Source: Lepidonotus clava (Eukaryota; Annelida; Polychaeta; Phyllodocida; Polynoidae). From it: a stretch of DNA of 64,000 nt. Both the position numbers and the translations under genes were made by a program. A model generated the notes under the pieces. The model searched no databases. It was not told where the DNA came from and was given only the letters and a program-made list of their open reading frames with translations. The stretch is taken from the NCBI GenBank assembly GCA_936440205.1, contig OW387138.1, forward strand, positions 33,437,541-33,501,540, in the 5' to 3' direction. How positions within the stretch are numbered: the first letter of the stretch is position 1; the number at the start of each line of letters is the position of its first letter. Below are positions 48,727 through 60,507 of this stretch, one piece after another.

Positions 48727-51700
48727 CTAGCTATTCCAGGAGTGTTGGGCTTCCTCTCTTCCAATCTTGACAAGCATTAATTCAATGGCGAGGATGATGA
48801 TACATACTCCAAGACACCCTAATGTTATTAAGAGGAGGAGCCAGCTATGGGAAAAGGTGATAGAGGCCGAGGAATAGCGGCTTCGTGTTCCACAAGCAGA
48901 TTGTAGAAAGTAAGTCTTTTGCCATTGCTTGAATAATCCATACTGAGACATCGCAATTAAACTGAAACAGAAAAGGAAAACTTCAGGATTAGAAAATATT
49001 GGTGCAATGAATATACAGAATGCACTATGCATATGATTACCAGCTAATGTTTAATTTATTTGCTTGTTGGTTGTCCAACAAAAAAGTTTGTCTTCCATAT
49101 CAAATTATCATAACTAAATACTTGTGTACAAAAATATCAAACAACCCCAAGTGAAAGCACTCTTTTAACCTTATTTTACAGTGCATCTTGTATTCTTATT
49201 ATGATCAATGCCTAAACTATGTTATAAACTATTAAAGAACTATAGAAACAGATTAAGCACGAGTCAATATATCCGCTAAATTATGAGCAAGATTCTAATC
49301 AATTGTGTTTCATGAACAGGAGTTTTGAAGACATCCAGAAAGAAAGAAATAACTAAAATTATTAAATGCATATGATTGGGAAAGATTAGAAGTATAGTCA
49401 CCGGTCGGGCAAAATCATTGTAACCACTAGGTAAATATCTGGCTGTTTTCGATATGGTATAAAACAGGTCAATTCAATGAATATTCTACCATGTCTGGAT
49501 ATCTCTGACATCTTATAAAACGTGTCCAATTAGAAACAGTTTTGCCTCATCGTTGACTGTTTGCTCCTGTATTATTTTTTGTATGTGACTTACATCAGGT
49601 CATTACAATTTAGAAAACCACAACCTTAAATTGGCTACATGCAGTTTGATTCTAAAGACAAACTCAATGCACCTACTCCTTAGATATGAGCTTGTTGTAC
49701 GGTGATCCTTTCGGAAGACCAATTGCTAGACCAGATGGGAAGAAGGTCTCTGGGATAATTCTCCATCCACAGAGCTTAAGTGAACGCATATACTGTGTCA
49801 TCCCATTCATGTCTCCACCATGGGCCCTGGGGTCGGAGCTGTTGACAACACTTCTCATGGCTGCTTTTGAATCAGTTACTGTAGTGTTTTGCTCTTTCAC
49901 TTTTTGCCAAAGCTTAGCAAAGACCCCACCTTTTGCATTCTGCAAAAAGAAGCGGATACATTTAAACAAAGAAGTTCATTACCTTTCCATCATCTCCACA
50001 AGAGTTTTTGGTACATATGGAGTAGAGAGTTTATAATTTCTATATCAACAAAAAACTAATAAACATTACCTTTTTAACCTGAATACTGACATGGAAAGGT
50101 TATCAGCTAGCAACAGTAGTCAAATTCCAATGAATTAACATGGCCCATACAAAATGCTAAAATAGGAAATTGCCTCAAAAAGTGCTTGAATTGCACCTCC
50201 CTGACGAACGGTTAGGGAGTACTCTTTGTCCTCTGCCAGTTCCTCTAATGTCCTGAAAGGAAGCTTCACTTGTTGTGTGGCCAGGGCAGCTACAAGGTTC
50301 CCTGTATATATTGCCACAATAACCAGAGACACAACCCAAAGGCTCAGCCACAATATACGGGCTGTTCGGTGCTCCACAAGTTTATCCTCGCCTGTGAAAA
50401 TTTATGAAAAAAGGAAATACATTTGAATTGCACATGACTTAAAACATCATTTAAGTAACTATTGCAACCTGGAAAAAAATAATAGTATGTTTAACCATAA
50501 AAGAGAAAAAGTAAATCTATGATGAAAATGAACCATTCACAATATATATTTATAGCAAATCATGGTACTTTCAGCTAACCATAATTGGAAATATCAGAAG
50601 TAGAGACGTGGCTGAACAGTGTAAGAAAGGTAAATGGAATAATTACTTTTCAGTAGGACTGTAGAGAACATGGTGGTGGATGTAGTTATGAAAGATTCAT
50701 ATTTTGATGTAATTTGCCGACCTGGCAGGGTGCTTTCACTGAGAACCCCACAAAACCAAGCTGTGATAGTAACCACCATTAAACACCCAAATACAGCCAG
50801 CCACACCTAAAACAAGATAATAGCTACTATGAGGCAGCCATCTAGCATTATGAGTATTCAGGCAACACATCTATTTAATCAGAATTCAATAACATTTACT
50901 GCTGGGAGGGAACTTTTACTCTAAGGAATGCTGCTTTGTCTAGAAAAACACAAAACCATAAAGTTAGTATTAAGAATGGCAGGTGTTCATTAAAGAAATA
51001 GAAAATTCACTTAATATAATAGGTGGGCTGTTGTCGTCCAGTGATACAAATATTTCTGAGCTAAGCTCCAATAACCAGATATTGGATTACCCAATGATTA
51101 GATAATAGTTGACTATAGAGTATAGATACATGTGAGCATAGCCTAATCATGGTGTTTTTAAATTGACAGCATTTTTTGTCAAGCAGTTGCTGGCTGTTAT
51201 ATAGTTGTAGCAGCTACGCTTGATCCTGTGACCAACCACAGTGTCACATTTTGTTCTGAAACTGCAACCTAAGAAACAAACAATAGATACTTTCGCTTTA
51301 CAATTATATATAATTATGTTTTATTATAGAACATCCATAAGCCTACGGTGATAGTTACCTCAGTGCCCAATGGTTTGTAGAAATAGGTTTCTTTTTGTTC
51401 TCTCACAGGCACTAGGATGGCCAATGGTTCCTCGAAGAATGGATATGTGAAGTCTATGACCTCTGACCTCGCCCTTGTTACAGTTAATGCTGCTAAAATC
51501 ATATCCGCTTGCTATCAAAAAGTGAGAGAAAAAAATCCAATTTCACCATCACCATCATAAACATTATACGAATAAGTATTACAGATTCTTTAATGAACTA
51601 ATAAGAGCAGGGGGTTACCCATCAATTTTCACTCCACAGTAGATGGTAGTATTCTACCATAGGCAAGATGGAAGACCAGATAAGCATAAGGTTGTCCACT

Positions 51701-54700
51701 TTATCGAACCTTTACAACCAGAGTCAATGATGATTCTTCACAACTTAGAATCAAGTAAATTCTGCAACCATGAAGAGTGAAGATCATTAGGATGTTTGTA
51801 CAAGACCATTCTAACTATATATTATTAATCATTAGGATCATGATAAAGACAAAAGTAGCAATGCTAGATTGTATATCCTACCTTTCTTATAAGCATTCCA
51901 ACCATGCCATTCCATTCTCCAGTGTGTGCATCCTTACTTCCATATGTGCCATCAAAGGTTTCAATGAGGCTATACCTTTATGAAATAATTATTGTTTTTA
52001 CAGAACAAATTTGAAAATGAAAATACAAATTTATGTTTTCATGGGAATGTTAACTAATGCTGAACCTATAGGACCTGATTGGAGCATTTACCTAAAAGAA
52101 TAGATCCAAAATGTTCATAATTGGCAGATGTTTATAGATACAAGTTTGAAAAACTTAAATAATCATGCTTTACATGTTAACTACTTACGTGAAATTTAGA
52201 TGCTTAGCTAACAGCACTAGAACCTCGTTCAGAAATCCTCCGATAGCAATGGTACCATTTAATTTCTTCAAATTAGTAAATGACACTTCCTGGAATATTG
52301 AAGACAATAATGCAGTTCTCACTTGAATTATGACATCAATTATTAATTTATGGAGAATTCTTGAGCCAACATTGTATACAGCGGAGATTCCACAGGGTGA
52401 ATAAATTGCATTTATTGGTTGATTTATAGGGTGGTTAAATGTAAAACAGCGCAAGGTTGGCTAATGATTAACAATATTTGTCCAGTTTTTTTTCCAAAAA
52501 AACACTTGGACATGTTTAATGTTTTACACTATTCGGCGATGATAAGGCAGTTAATAGGTGGCTAACTAACTAGAATTCTTCCTCTCTAATTGTTGTCATT
52601 TTGATAACAAGTGCATGCCATCAGCACAACTAAATTCATGGTTGTCAGGGCTACTAGCGCTAATCATCGTAGTTATTCACCCTGTGGAAACCTGGGCGCT
52701 GTTCCACAAAAAGTGTTCGTAAATATCAGGACAAAGTTTACATCTGTACGCAAATAGTGTTCGTAAGATAAAGTGTGCGTAAGGTCAAAAATGCCTTGCT
52801 ACGAACAATGTATGTAGCAAAATAATAAACAATTATATGTTAGATATTTTTCTGTTTTCTTTGATAGATGCGTCAGTTTTCACTCGATTTTAATTTGGTT
52901 TTCAGTATTAGATTCCTTACAAAGTAAGCTTTTTAATGGTACCCTATATATTATCGTAGCCTTCAGCTTTCATGGTGAAATAAATATATGAATATTAAAA
53001 ATGGTTTACGAACACTGCAACACCTGTCGCAGGTTAAAGGGGTGTACGCACACTTTTACATACCTGCGTACAGTACGCAGACATAGCATTTTTGTTCGTA
53101 TCTTGTTTCTGGAACGAAATATAAAATCATGAATGTTCGTAACTTTTTATGGAATGGGCCCCTGGCTTAACTAAGTTTGGGGTACCAAGTATCACAGAAT
53201 ATCTTTAAAAACCTTAATGAAAACTTACATAGTGTTAAAACTGAACAAAAAAGTCTCATCTACTTACATTTGCAAAAGTTAGGTTCAGATGCACACCATT
53301 TAGGGACTCAACTGGTTGAAGTCTGTACGTAGTCTTTGGTGTGAACACACATTTATTGGATACAAGAGTCACTTTCCTCATAATCCGAGTCCTCGTGTTA
53401 TGGATCATAATAGTGCCAGGTAAACAACATGCTGTACAGTCTGCCGACTGAAACAATATACAATTTGTAGGTAATAAGCCCATCCCAGTTTACACCAGCA
53501 TTGCAGCTCACCATGAAATTTTCAAAATTGCCTCCATGCTTTTTCCCTGAAGACATCTGCATGATACAAAATTAACCAAAGCAATTTGATTGAAAGATTG
53601 TCTCTAAAATTTCTAAAATGCAGCTTAATATATGTTGGTCTTTTCCCCATAAGAACTAATTTAAAGAGAGGAGCCAGTGAAATTTCAATTCTGGATCTTT
53701 TACACTGTATATGTTACATCGGAAGCTTGTTTAGAAGTATGCCAAATTCCAATGCCAAAAATCAAATCTTTCATAGATAACTGAGATTTTATTTTAGGGG
53801 GCATCTGAGTCCTCTGATACTCAAGAAAACTCAAGTATGTGTGTGATACCACACAAAAGACGTTATTTTCAAATTTCTAAATTAAATTATTCTTTTAAAG
53901 ACATTGGAGTTCTAAATAACTTATGATATGCATGAAATGATTAAAAATGTTTTACAATTGTAAAAAAAAAAATGGTTATAACGAACAGATTGTGTTTTTT
54001 CTGCATTTTTAAAAGTGTGTCTGATCTGTTTGTGACGTCACATGCTCTGTGCAAGCTGCACAAGCTGCACACAGGAATCAGTCAATGCCATTTACAAAAC
54101 CATGAATAAAAACGAAAATATTATAGGTACACTTGTAAAAATTGGTATGATAACTCACTGGGCATCAAGGATCATACCAACACAATATTTTACAGTCACT
54201 GGCTCCTCCCTTTAAAGACTGTCAGCCCAACTCATGATGTCAAACCTTGTTTTGATCTGAAATACAGCATTTTTATTGGCTGGCCGCCCTGCAAATCTGT
54301 CATTTTATAGAAAAGGCAACAAGGAAGGATTATGCGGTTAATTTGTCCAACCCTGGGATATACCTAGTGTAGGATGGGCTTTTTAAGAAACATGTCCAGT
54401 TTTATCATGAAGGAGGGACGCTTTTAGGGGCCATTACATGTATACTAGGATCTAGGAAGAGGTGCACAACATTTTGTTACATTCAATGGATACTGAGCAG
54501 ATTTATAACAAAGACTAATTGATTTCATGACATAGTACAGCGTAGTCACTTAAATATATTTATATATCTGTGTTCAAGGAAATAATGCAAAGGATTCAGA
54601 ATGTCTATCGTTAAGCCATTTAACTTAATATAATCTCAAGAATTCACTTCAGAATTGTTTGAAGAAGATCAGCATTTGTGAGATATTTTCAAAAATAATT

Positions 54701-56159
54701 ATGGTCGCTTATCTTACCTTGGCACGAATAACAAATTTGTTTGATGGCCTTATTATAGAAAGTATGTGAATTATACTTGTAGGCTCATACAGATGATAGT
54801 GCAAGTCTCTATACAGTTCTTCAAAGAGGAGGAGGTTAACACGGGGCAACTCCAGTACTGAAGCATTTAAGTTCCTTAATGACAATGATGACAGAATCTG
54901 CAACAGAAACAGTTGGTCACATATGTTTATTTCTATGATGATTATAAATCCATCAATGATAGAAAATCTGCATATCCATTATTAACAAATAGAAATAACA
55001 AATGCCTGATACATTACCTTTTTGGCCTCTGAAAATTTGCAATTGATGCCAAAGTTAGCAAAGATTTCTTCTCCAAGAAGAGATTTCAGCTCAGAAATGT
55101 TAGTTATATTTGGCCAATCAGTACACCCTATTCTTTGTATCAGATATGATGAGCTATTCACTGAAGGAAACATTGTCATTCCTTTACCTACAAAGATAAA
55201 GAGGTAAACATCAAAGCTAGAAAAAGATAACCTAGAGCATTATTTAGTATATTCTCTATACGGGCACATTGCTCAGTAACACACGTTATCCTGAATTTCC
55301 GATGTCTAGATATGAAAAAGAAAACAACCATTTGTACAAATCCTTTTTTCAACAAGCCACATAAGGTGTATTAACACTATTGTAATGTTAGCAGATTAGC
55401 CTTTAGATATCTTTATGTTGGTGATACAGTATGTCATTTTAGGCCTATTCTGAACTGATTTTGTAAATCAGTCTGTTGTTGATCAAAGAGCTTTATACAC
55501 TGTAACACTGAGAAGATATTTTGCCCCGCAAGTATTATTCTAAATATATAAAAAATGTCAGAGATGATAGGATGGTATTTTGTTCCATCCTTAATCATGG
55601 ACAGAAACCCTGAGTCAATCTATTGAGAGAACAATATTTCAAATGGCACGGATAATACTTTCCAATTAGAAGGATATTCCTTAAGTGCAATTGTGTTGCA
55701 ACTGACAAAATAGTGTTCTCCTTGAGTTGGTGCATTCCTTCATAATCTGAAAGAAAAGCTTATTCTGTTTAACAGTGAAAACCATTCAACATTCAAATTG
55801 TAATTTTTTCCAATATGGCAATTGTACCCACGTGATACTGAATCATTTAAGAGATTAGTTATCAGAAAAATTTAATGGTGATGTTGTTTTCCACAACATT
55901 GACTCTTAAGATGATAAAACCTTTCCAGACAGAAAGTAATGCTAACAAGCGAAATGTTGGATAACAATTCCCGCACCTTTTGATATCAAACTATCTATAA
56001 TGATGTAATGTTTGAGGATCAATGTGAAACATCCCTAATACTTTTTAAATTGTATAAAACCTTACCTGGTAAAGCGGTCTTTGTTCCGGAAACTATTATC
56101 AACAAGAATAGCATGGCCATCCCCAAAATACAACCAGTCCAGCTTTTTTCACCAGCCAT
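48727..56159 (-). CDS. divergent ionotropic glutamate receptor, array copy 3
   Basis: Exons in transcript order: 56159-56066, 55187-55018, 54897-54718, 53447-53268, 52289-52189, 51975-51882, 51511-51359, 50806-50647, 50391-50174, 49939-49677, 48961-48727. Phases agree, giving 615 residues. It has three extra codons in exon 2 (VNSSSYLIQRIG region). The donor after the M3 exon is GC (GAG then GCAATT), where copies 1 and 2 have GT; every other intron is GT-AG. Binding-site S1 reads ALTVTRAR; S2 has GGAIQ and HGGDM; M3 reads IYTGNLVAALAT. The M4 exon is identical in protein to copy 2. Several MITEs occupy its introns. Same family role and caveats as the other copies: a channel subunit with reduced amino-terminal domain, ligand unknown. 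Confidence 0.87.
52388..52689. mobile_element. MITE with 17-bp perfect TIRs
   Basis: TTCCACAGGGTGAATAA at 52388-52404 is exactly reverse-complemented at 52673-52689. About 300 bp, no gene, in an intron of receptor copy 3, directly abutting the next element. Confidence 0.8.
52692..53165. mobile_element. MITE of the GTTCGTA family, copy b
   Basis: Left GGGCGCTGTTCCACAAAAAG and right CTTTTTATGGAATGGGCCCC ends; interior shared in order with 33237-33718 (CGATTTTAATTTGGTTTTCA and others). It lies at a different intron from copy a, so the two are separate insertions. Confidence 0.75.
53476..54381. mobile_element. MITE of the AAGCCCAT family, interrupted
   Basis: Ends AAGCCCATCCCAG and GGATGGGCTT; the interior matches 42107-42562 on both sides of the nested insertion 53665-54211. 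Confidence 0.75.
53665..54211. mobile_element. TTAA-type MITE nested in the AAGCCCAT MITE
   Basis: Left AGAGAGGAGCCAGTGA and right TCACTGGCTCCTCCCT ends are inverted repeats with one mismatch, flanked by TTAA on each side. The uninterrupted host sequence is seen at 42300-42320 (GTTAAAGCCTGTCAGCC), confirming the insertion point. Confidence 0.85.
55659..55746 (-). other. conserved exon-like block, copy 3 (use uncertain)
   Basis: Counterpart of 20457-20544 with seven base differences over 88, still open (ENTILSVATQLHLRNILLIG). Sequence below it diverges from the other copies, so the block itself is better kept than its surroundings. Confidence 0.45.
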
Positions 56160-56421
56160 ACTTGATATAATGTTAAGAGTTAAACCACAAATTTGGAGTG
56201 TTAAGAGCTTTCCTCCTCCCGGGTATTATCCATTGAAACACTGAATAAAGTCCTGACAGCTTGCATGCAATGCTGCCAACTAGCTACTAAGTGATGCAGA
56301 TCTAGACCCAGGCCATGTTTCGTAATGATAGCCGTTGACACTTCTCAGTTCACCAAGCCTCTTTGCAACTGTAGCAGTAACCATGGAATCATTGAGTGTA
56401 TTGCATTATTCAGATACTTAC

Positions 56422-56619
56422 AATAACACGAATACCACCCTCTGTGGGGTCCCATAGGTAGGCCGGTCCTTTCCACTGATACAGTACAGGGGTCCTTTGT
56501 CCTCCTGTAATGTTCTTATTGTTGGCTGGTGCTCTACACAATCAATATCTGTTAACAATGCCCTCGCGCGTCCCTGGGTCCATGACTGCACCTTGATACA
56601 TCGTACAGGCCAATTCACG
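56422..56619 (-). CDS. possible exon of unknown gene
   Basis: 198 bp, open and GC-richer than its surroundings, between an acceptor (TGTCTCTTAG) and a strong donor (GTAAGT). The peptide contains KVQSWTQGRARALLTDIDC and LYCISGKDRPTYGTPQR; I do not recognise it. The donor position is shared with sequence upstream of copies 1 and 2 (about 22190 and 40745), but the exon body is not. It could be an upstream exon of receptor copy 3 or a stray fragment of another gene. Confidence 0.3.
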
Positions 56620-57484
56620 CTAAGAGACAAGGGTCGGTGATATGTGGTAACGTTGACTACATTTCATGGATACAATGAAACAGTTATCACTACAATACCA
56701 ATTGGAGTTGCCATTGAAATGGACATGCATGCTCTTGATGTGTGTGTGTGTGTGGGGGGGGGGGGGGGTCCCAATGACGCATGTTGAATTTAATGAATAC
56801 TAATGTCCCCCTGTCGAATTTAAGAAACATCCATGTTGCCCTGTCAAATTCAATAAATAGCCCTGTCCCACATCACCAAGCCTAAAAATGGGCCATGTCG
56901 CAATGTCAAATTCAATGGTCTAGGGCCATATATATGCCTTGTAACATACATTGCATGAAAAGAAATAATGATCACAACAATCTAACCGGGATAAGAATGA
57001 AGAGCAAAGACATACAATTCGTAAAACATAAACCAATATAAATGAACCAACTATCAGATCATGCATAAGCAACAATGCATACTGCACAGAATAGAGCTTC
57101 TGAAATGAAGGAGTTATTCAAATTACGGATTGTTAAAACGGCTCGTCAGTCAGGGGTCTGATGGCGGACTTTCATTCACGCAGTGAACGTAGGTTCAGAC
57201 TTGTGAGGGCACCGACCCAGCAGGCTCATTGGCCAGTGGTCAGGGCATTATACAGATAAATAGCCCGGGTAAGGGCCGGGAGTCCTCAGATGATGCCGGC
57301 CTCTGTGTCTTCTGCTGTGTCTTCTGTCTATACTCGTTGATCTGACCGTAGAACTGTACATAGCTCACGTATAGTTCTACGATCTAACACACACTCAAAG
57401 GACGCTATACGGAGGGTGGTTCCATACTCCAGGGCCGGCTCTTTTATCGGGACATCCACTGACCCCCCTGCCGGGCTGGCCGGC
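56620..57484. other. intergenic with simple repeats and a GC-rich patch
   Basis: 56739-56768 is a (GT)n(G)n run. 56790-56925 repeats GTC(A/G)AATT(T/C)AA...A modules three times. 57120-57480 is GC-richer and contains an imperfect hairpin (57348-57381). TGGCCAATGAGCC and GGTCGGTGCC on the minus strand distantly resemble polymerase III boxes, too weak to call a SINE. Confidence 0.45.
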
Positions 57485-57931
57485 ACTTAGTGACTTAGGG
57501 TCACTTTGTGACCTAGGGTCATTTTGTGACTTTTGTCAATTTTGGGGCAATTTTGTTATTTTTCATGTTATGAATTGATTATTTTTCAGGTAATAAATTT
57601 ATCAATCACTTAATTTTACTCATTTATCTATTTTTATTTATCTATTCATCATTATTTATCTAATCATTTATTCATTTATCATTCATGTATTTATATTCGT
57701 TTATATTTCATTAATAAAATATTTTTCTAGTAATAAATTTTCAATTATTTCTTACCATCTAATTATGTGTTATTTATTCAGTTGTGTATTTATTTATTCT
57801 ATTATTAATTCATTTATGAATTAATTGATTATCTATTCATTATATAATTAGTTATTATAATTATACTTAATTTTTACTTTTATTTATTATTTTCATGTAT
57901 GTTATTTTTCATTTTTTCAATTTGTTATTAA
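57485..57931. repeat. GTGACTTAGGGTCAC repeats and AT-rich low-complexity DNA
   Basis: 57485-57535 has two tandem GTGAC(T/C)TAGGGTCA units; related units recur at 58645-58770 in both orientations. Between 57545 and 57930 the DNA is almost pure A/T built on ATTTATTTATCTATTCATT, with no coding potential. Confidence 0.75.
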
Positions 57932-58640
57932 GGATAGAGTAGGGTGATGAGCGCCTAGTCTTTGATGGTCATGCTTAAATGTTCATAACTCTCTTAATAT
58001 CTAAGATATCTTAACATGTTATATACCAGAAAAATAGCTGCTTTTCTTATTGTCTTATTATATAAGTAATATAATTATTGATTGATATGTTAGCAACAAA
58101 TATGGCTTCAAAGTTTGAACTCGAATGTTTCTACTTTTATTTTTTTAACAAGGATTTCTCACTTAATAATGAATTGAGGGGAATGAAACTTTTCAAACAT
58201 GTTTAAAACATTCCTCTTGAGGGAAGTGTGTCTCAGAATTTTGATTTAGGGCCTAGTTATTTTTTTATTGAATGTAGAAAAATATATTTTATTTTTATTA
58301 AACATTTTTTACACTTTTCATCATAAAAAACAAACAAAGCCCCAAATCTGGATTTTGAGACACGCTTCTCTCCATGGGAATGTTTTTAACATACTTGAGA
58401 AGTTTCATAATCGTTGGGCTGTTGATAAGTAAGAAATCCTTTTTCAAAAAATAAAAGTTAAAAAATCAGTTTTGTATATTCTTTGAAGTATATAGGGACT
58501 AATATATAGTCTAATTAAATAGCTTAGATATTCAGCTTTAAAATGAGATATAATATGCCTGAATTGAGAAAGGAATAGCAGAGTTATGAGCAAATACACA
58601 CAACTGTAGCAAATGGGAAGCTGATCCCCCTACTCTAACC
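57932..58640. mobile_element. TTAA-type MITE, family K, larger member
   Basis: Starts GGATAGAGTAGGGTGAT and ends ATCCCCCTACTCTAACC, flanked by TTAA on both sides. Interior AGGGAAGTGTGTCTCAGA with TTTAGGGCCTAG is related to 23440-23490, and the same motif recurs inverted near 58350-58370, so the element is a long imperfect foldback. Confidence 0.8.
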
Positions 58641-58779
58641 TTAAGGCACTAAGTCACATAACTTTGTGACTTAGGGTCACTTTAGGCCTTTGTGGGATAG
58701 GGTCTTGAGGATGACCCTAAGTCACAAAATCTGGGGCTATGTGACTTAGGGTCACTATGTGACTTAGTGTCTTAACACT

Positions 58780-58992
58780 AAAGCCCCATACCCACCAGGC
58801 GATTTAACAGGCAACTGGCGACGGGCAACAGCAGAATCACTGGTAAAATCATCACCAATTCAGATCACCTGTTAGCATGTAACATTTCAATATTACATCT
58901 AACAGGTGATCTGAATGGGTGACGATTTTATCAGCAATTCTGCTGTTACCCATCGCCAGTCACCAGTAAAATGGCCTAGTGGGTATTGGCTT
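58780..58992. mobile_element. foldback MITE, ~95-bp arms
   Basis: The left arm from AAAGCCCCATACCCACCAGG to AATTCAGATCACCTGTTA pairs with the right arm TAACAGGTGATCTGAAT through GTGGGTATTGGCTTTT, leaving a short AT-rich loop (CATGTAACATTTCAATATTA). Nearly the entire 213 bp is one hairpin. Confidence 0.85.
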
Positions 58993-59733
58993 TTAGTTTC
59001 TTAGCAACTGTTGCCGTCGCAGGTCTGCAATCTGTGAGAATTGGGAATGTTGCATTGGATTATCGTAGCCCTCTGTGACCTGGTCCTTTGTGAAATTAAT
59101 AATTTATCAATCAACATAGGTGACATTCCATGGGATTTTGGGGCTTAATGACACAGATGATGACTGTAGAAGAAGTCTCAAACTTTCTATTAATGAAAAC
59201 AGCTTTTGAATATTCCAAGTAGAAGCTGAGATATCGGTTTCTGAATATGATAGGGTCGGATACCATAAATTCATCAAAAATAGATAACAAAGAGTACCAA
59301 GCGAGGTACAAAGGGTTAAATATTGGGCAAAATGCAAGTAGTATGACTCATAATTAGAACAAAACACTTTTTTTTCTAATTAAGATATCTTTAAGCTGTT
59401 TTTTGCACAATGTAGCTTGAAAATCCTCCTTTTCTGTATTCCATATTTTATACATTTTGTCACATGATCTAGTTTCCATGGCAACCTATTACTTCATTTT
59501 AGCACCATTTGTACGTTTTGATATTCTTTCAACATTCCGGTAACCATGGCAACAATATGCAAAATTTCTGAAAATGTTACCCATCAAATAAAAATACACA
59601 AAATTTCATTTTTTGACTAATTTTGGCTTATTTTACTATTTTTTGGTCATTTTCTATGTAAATATTGACTGTAGACCTATCAAAGTGTATGTCAATAAGC
59701 TTGGAATTCGCATGGAATATTAGCATGGAATAT

Positions 59734-59803
59734 AACCAACCTCATCTAGAATTACACAGGTTCTCTACTTAGAGAACCTGTGTAATTCTAGATGAGGTTG
59801 GTT
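59734..59803. repeat. perfect 33-bp-arm hairpin with 4-nt loop
   Basis: The left arm starts AACCAACCTCATC and ends GGTTCTCT; loop ACTT; the right arm is its exact reverse complement with no mismatch. It stands alone, without the wider TIR structure of the neighbouring MITEs. Confidence 0.9.
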
Positions 59804-60096
59804 GCCAAATTAATCACAAGGGAGCTACCTTCAATGTGAATGCTATTGTTCAATTTTGCTGGCTTGCGACCAATTTGTCATACCTGATCGAGATTATTTG
59901 CTAATGCATGAGAAAATGTTTTTCGCCATACTCCTTTGTCATTTCAGATTCCTGTGTACCATATCCCGTGTACCATATCATCACACCGACTATAGCATTC
60001 TGGTTTTACGCTGGTGTCCGGCGAGAGGGTTGACCTAGATAGGAGCGGCACGGAGCGATACCAACTTTTTACGTAGCGAAAAAAGGCTATATGGTA

Positions 60097-60507
60097 GAGA
60101 GGCAGAATCGATAAAATACAATATGGGGTCATGCAAGGACTTAAATGAAAGGGTTATGAGAGTTCTACAAGAATTTAGACTATTCATGTTTGTCATAGTT
60201 ACTTGGTAACCATAGCAACCGGTTTCATCCGAAATCTGGACCAAAAATTGAGAAATACTAATTTTCAGTTTCCAAGGTAACCACAAATTAAAACCCCATA
60301 TGTTGATTTGTGTTAATTCGATGATGATTTTTGTCACTTTTTATGCTGTCCCAATAAATGAGGTGTTTCCATGGATGCTGTGACTATGCACCACATTCCG
60401 ACATATTCAAACATAAGGCATGAGGTAGTGTGACACCATTCAAAAATCAACTCGAATTCCATTTATATACCGGGCACGACCAAATCCACTTTGCCATTCT
60501 GCCTCTC
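60097..60507. mobile_element. TA-type MITE
   Basis: GAGAGGCAGAAT at the left and ATTCTGCCTCTC at the right, each flanked by TA. 411 bp, no gene. It contains TTGGTAACCATAGCAACC-type motifs like the intron repeats of copy 2. Confidence 0.65.

Noticed and set aside
57180-57260. SINE with polymerase III A and B boxes
   Set aside because: Box matches are weak and spacing is unconvincing; no tail repeat or flanking duplication seen.
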